A stretch of 5,303 nucleotides of DNA, taken from Acidobacteria bacterium AH-259-G07. Its GTDB lineage: Bacteria > Acidobacteriota > UBA6911 > RPQK01 > JADFOI01. A program made the translations under genes and the position numbers. Location of the stretch: NCBI GenBank assembly GCA_027717925.1, contig JALLON010000191.1, positions 1 to 5,303 on the forward strand, written 5' to 3'. The notes under the pieces were generated by a model. It was not told where the DNA came from and did not search any database. It saw nothing but the letters and a program-made list of their open reading frames with translations. Shown here one piece after another: positions 5,063-5,303 of this stretch. Position 1 is the first letter of the stretch, and every line of letters starts with the position of its first letter.

Positions 5063-5303
5063 CTTTTCGCTCCGAAACGTTTTCGAACAGCACGTTTCAT
5101 TTCTTCTATCGGAACCGGTTTTATATCCGGCCTGTAAAGGATGCCTTCGAGTTCTTCAACAGAAATCGAGGCTTTGCGAACGATGATCTTCCCATCCTCC
5201 TGAACCCAGAAATCCAACCGGTCACCCGGGTGCAGTTTTAGTTGATCACGAACGGCCTTGGGGATTGTCACTTGGCCTTTGCTGGTAATGGTTGAGCTGG
5301 GCA
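5059..5303 (-). CDS. vapB: VapB-type antitoxin, AbrB/SpoVT DNA-binding family (start one base outside the window)
   Basis: The minus-strand frame reads PSSTITSKGQVTIPKAVRDQ from the window edge, which is the near-universal start of AbrB swapped-hairpin proteins. The two bases left over at the edge are TG, so the start is most likely an ATG or GTG at 5304-5302 and the full protein is 81 residues. The internal GTG at 5271 lies in the middle of the conserved SKGQVTIPK and is not the real start. Residues about 4-48 form the DNA-binding beta hairpin domain, with GDRLDFWVQEDGKIIVRKA visible; the tail ILYRPDIKPVPIEEMKRAV is the usual toxin-binding extension, where a P-x-x-x-x-x-EEM segment wraps the PIN domain. 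It is expected to neutralise the adjacent VapC and to repress their common promoter, which would lie to the right of the window. Confidence 0.92.
   Translation of the reverse strand, partial: PSSTITSKGQVTIPKAVRDQLKLHPGDRLDFWVQEDGKIIVRKASISVEELEGILYRPDIKPVPIEEMKRAVRKRFGAKS

Noticed and set aside
1..5303. CRISPR arrays, tRNA or rRNA genes
   Set aside because: No regularly spaced repeats and no recognisable tRNA or rRNA sequence on either strand.

Overview
The window looks like bacterial chromosome of moderate to slightly high GC, with five intact or nearly intact genes on the minus strand and a scarred left edge. The mix is typical of Acidobacteriota or a neighbouring uncultured soil/sediment phylum: an ECF sigma / zinc-binding anti-sigma / periplasmic coiled-coil operon, and the end of a beta-propeller protein of the type often attached to Ser/Thr kinases in that phylum. 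This assignment comes from remembered family resemblance only.

Left edge (1-466): the tail of an unidentified plus-strand gene overlaps by ATGA the start of a cation diffusion facilitator (CDF) metal transporter. The transporter stops after 48 codons, just as its first membrane helix begins. The sequence that replaces it encodes, on the minus strand, the last 61 residues of a transposase resembling the IS91 rolling-circle family. A perfect 9-bp inverted repeat straddles the transposase stop codon, where such elements carry their replication-origin end. The transposase is itself cut off at about 426, so two broken genes lie back to back. The plus-strand open frames over 168-498 are shadows.

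Centre (467-2960): a compact minus-strand operon of ECF sigma factor (ends 2206), membrane anti-sigma factor with a C-X25-H-X3-C-X2-C site (2201-1416), and a secreted or periplasmic protein with two coiled coils around a proline-rich linker (1396-467). The genes are 4 and about 19 bases apart and each has a strong Shine-Dalgarno. The likely logic is that the anti-sigma factor holds the sigma factor at the membrane and the third protein senses or tunes release from outside. The upstream 100 bases hold a weak candidate ECF-type promoter.

Spacer (2961-3289): a 56-codon remnant of the C-terminus of a TolB/WD40-like propeller protein, then about 160 bases in which I see no gene.

Right side (3290-5303): an APC-superfamily amino acid permease and, upstream on the same strand, a type II toxin-antitoxin pair, an AbrB-type VapB antitoxin and a PIN-domain VapC toxin, overlapping by four bases (TTGA). 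The antitoxin lacks only the first base of its probable start codon, which falls just outside the window.
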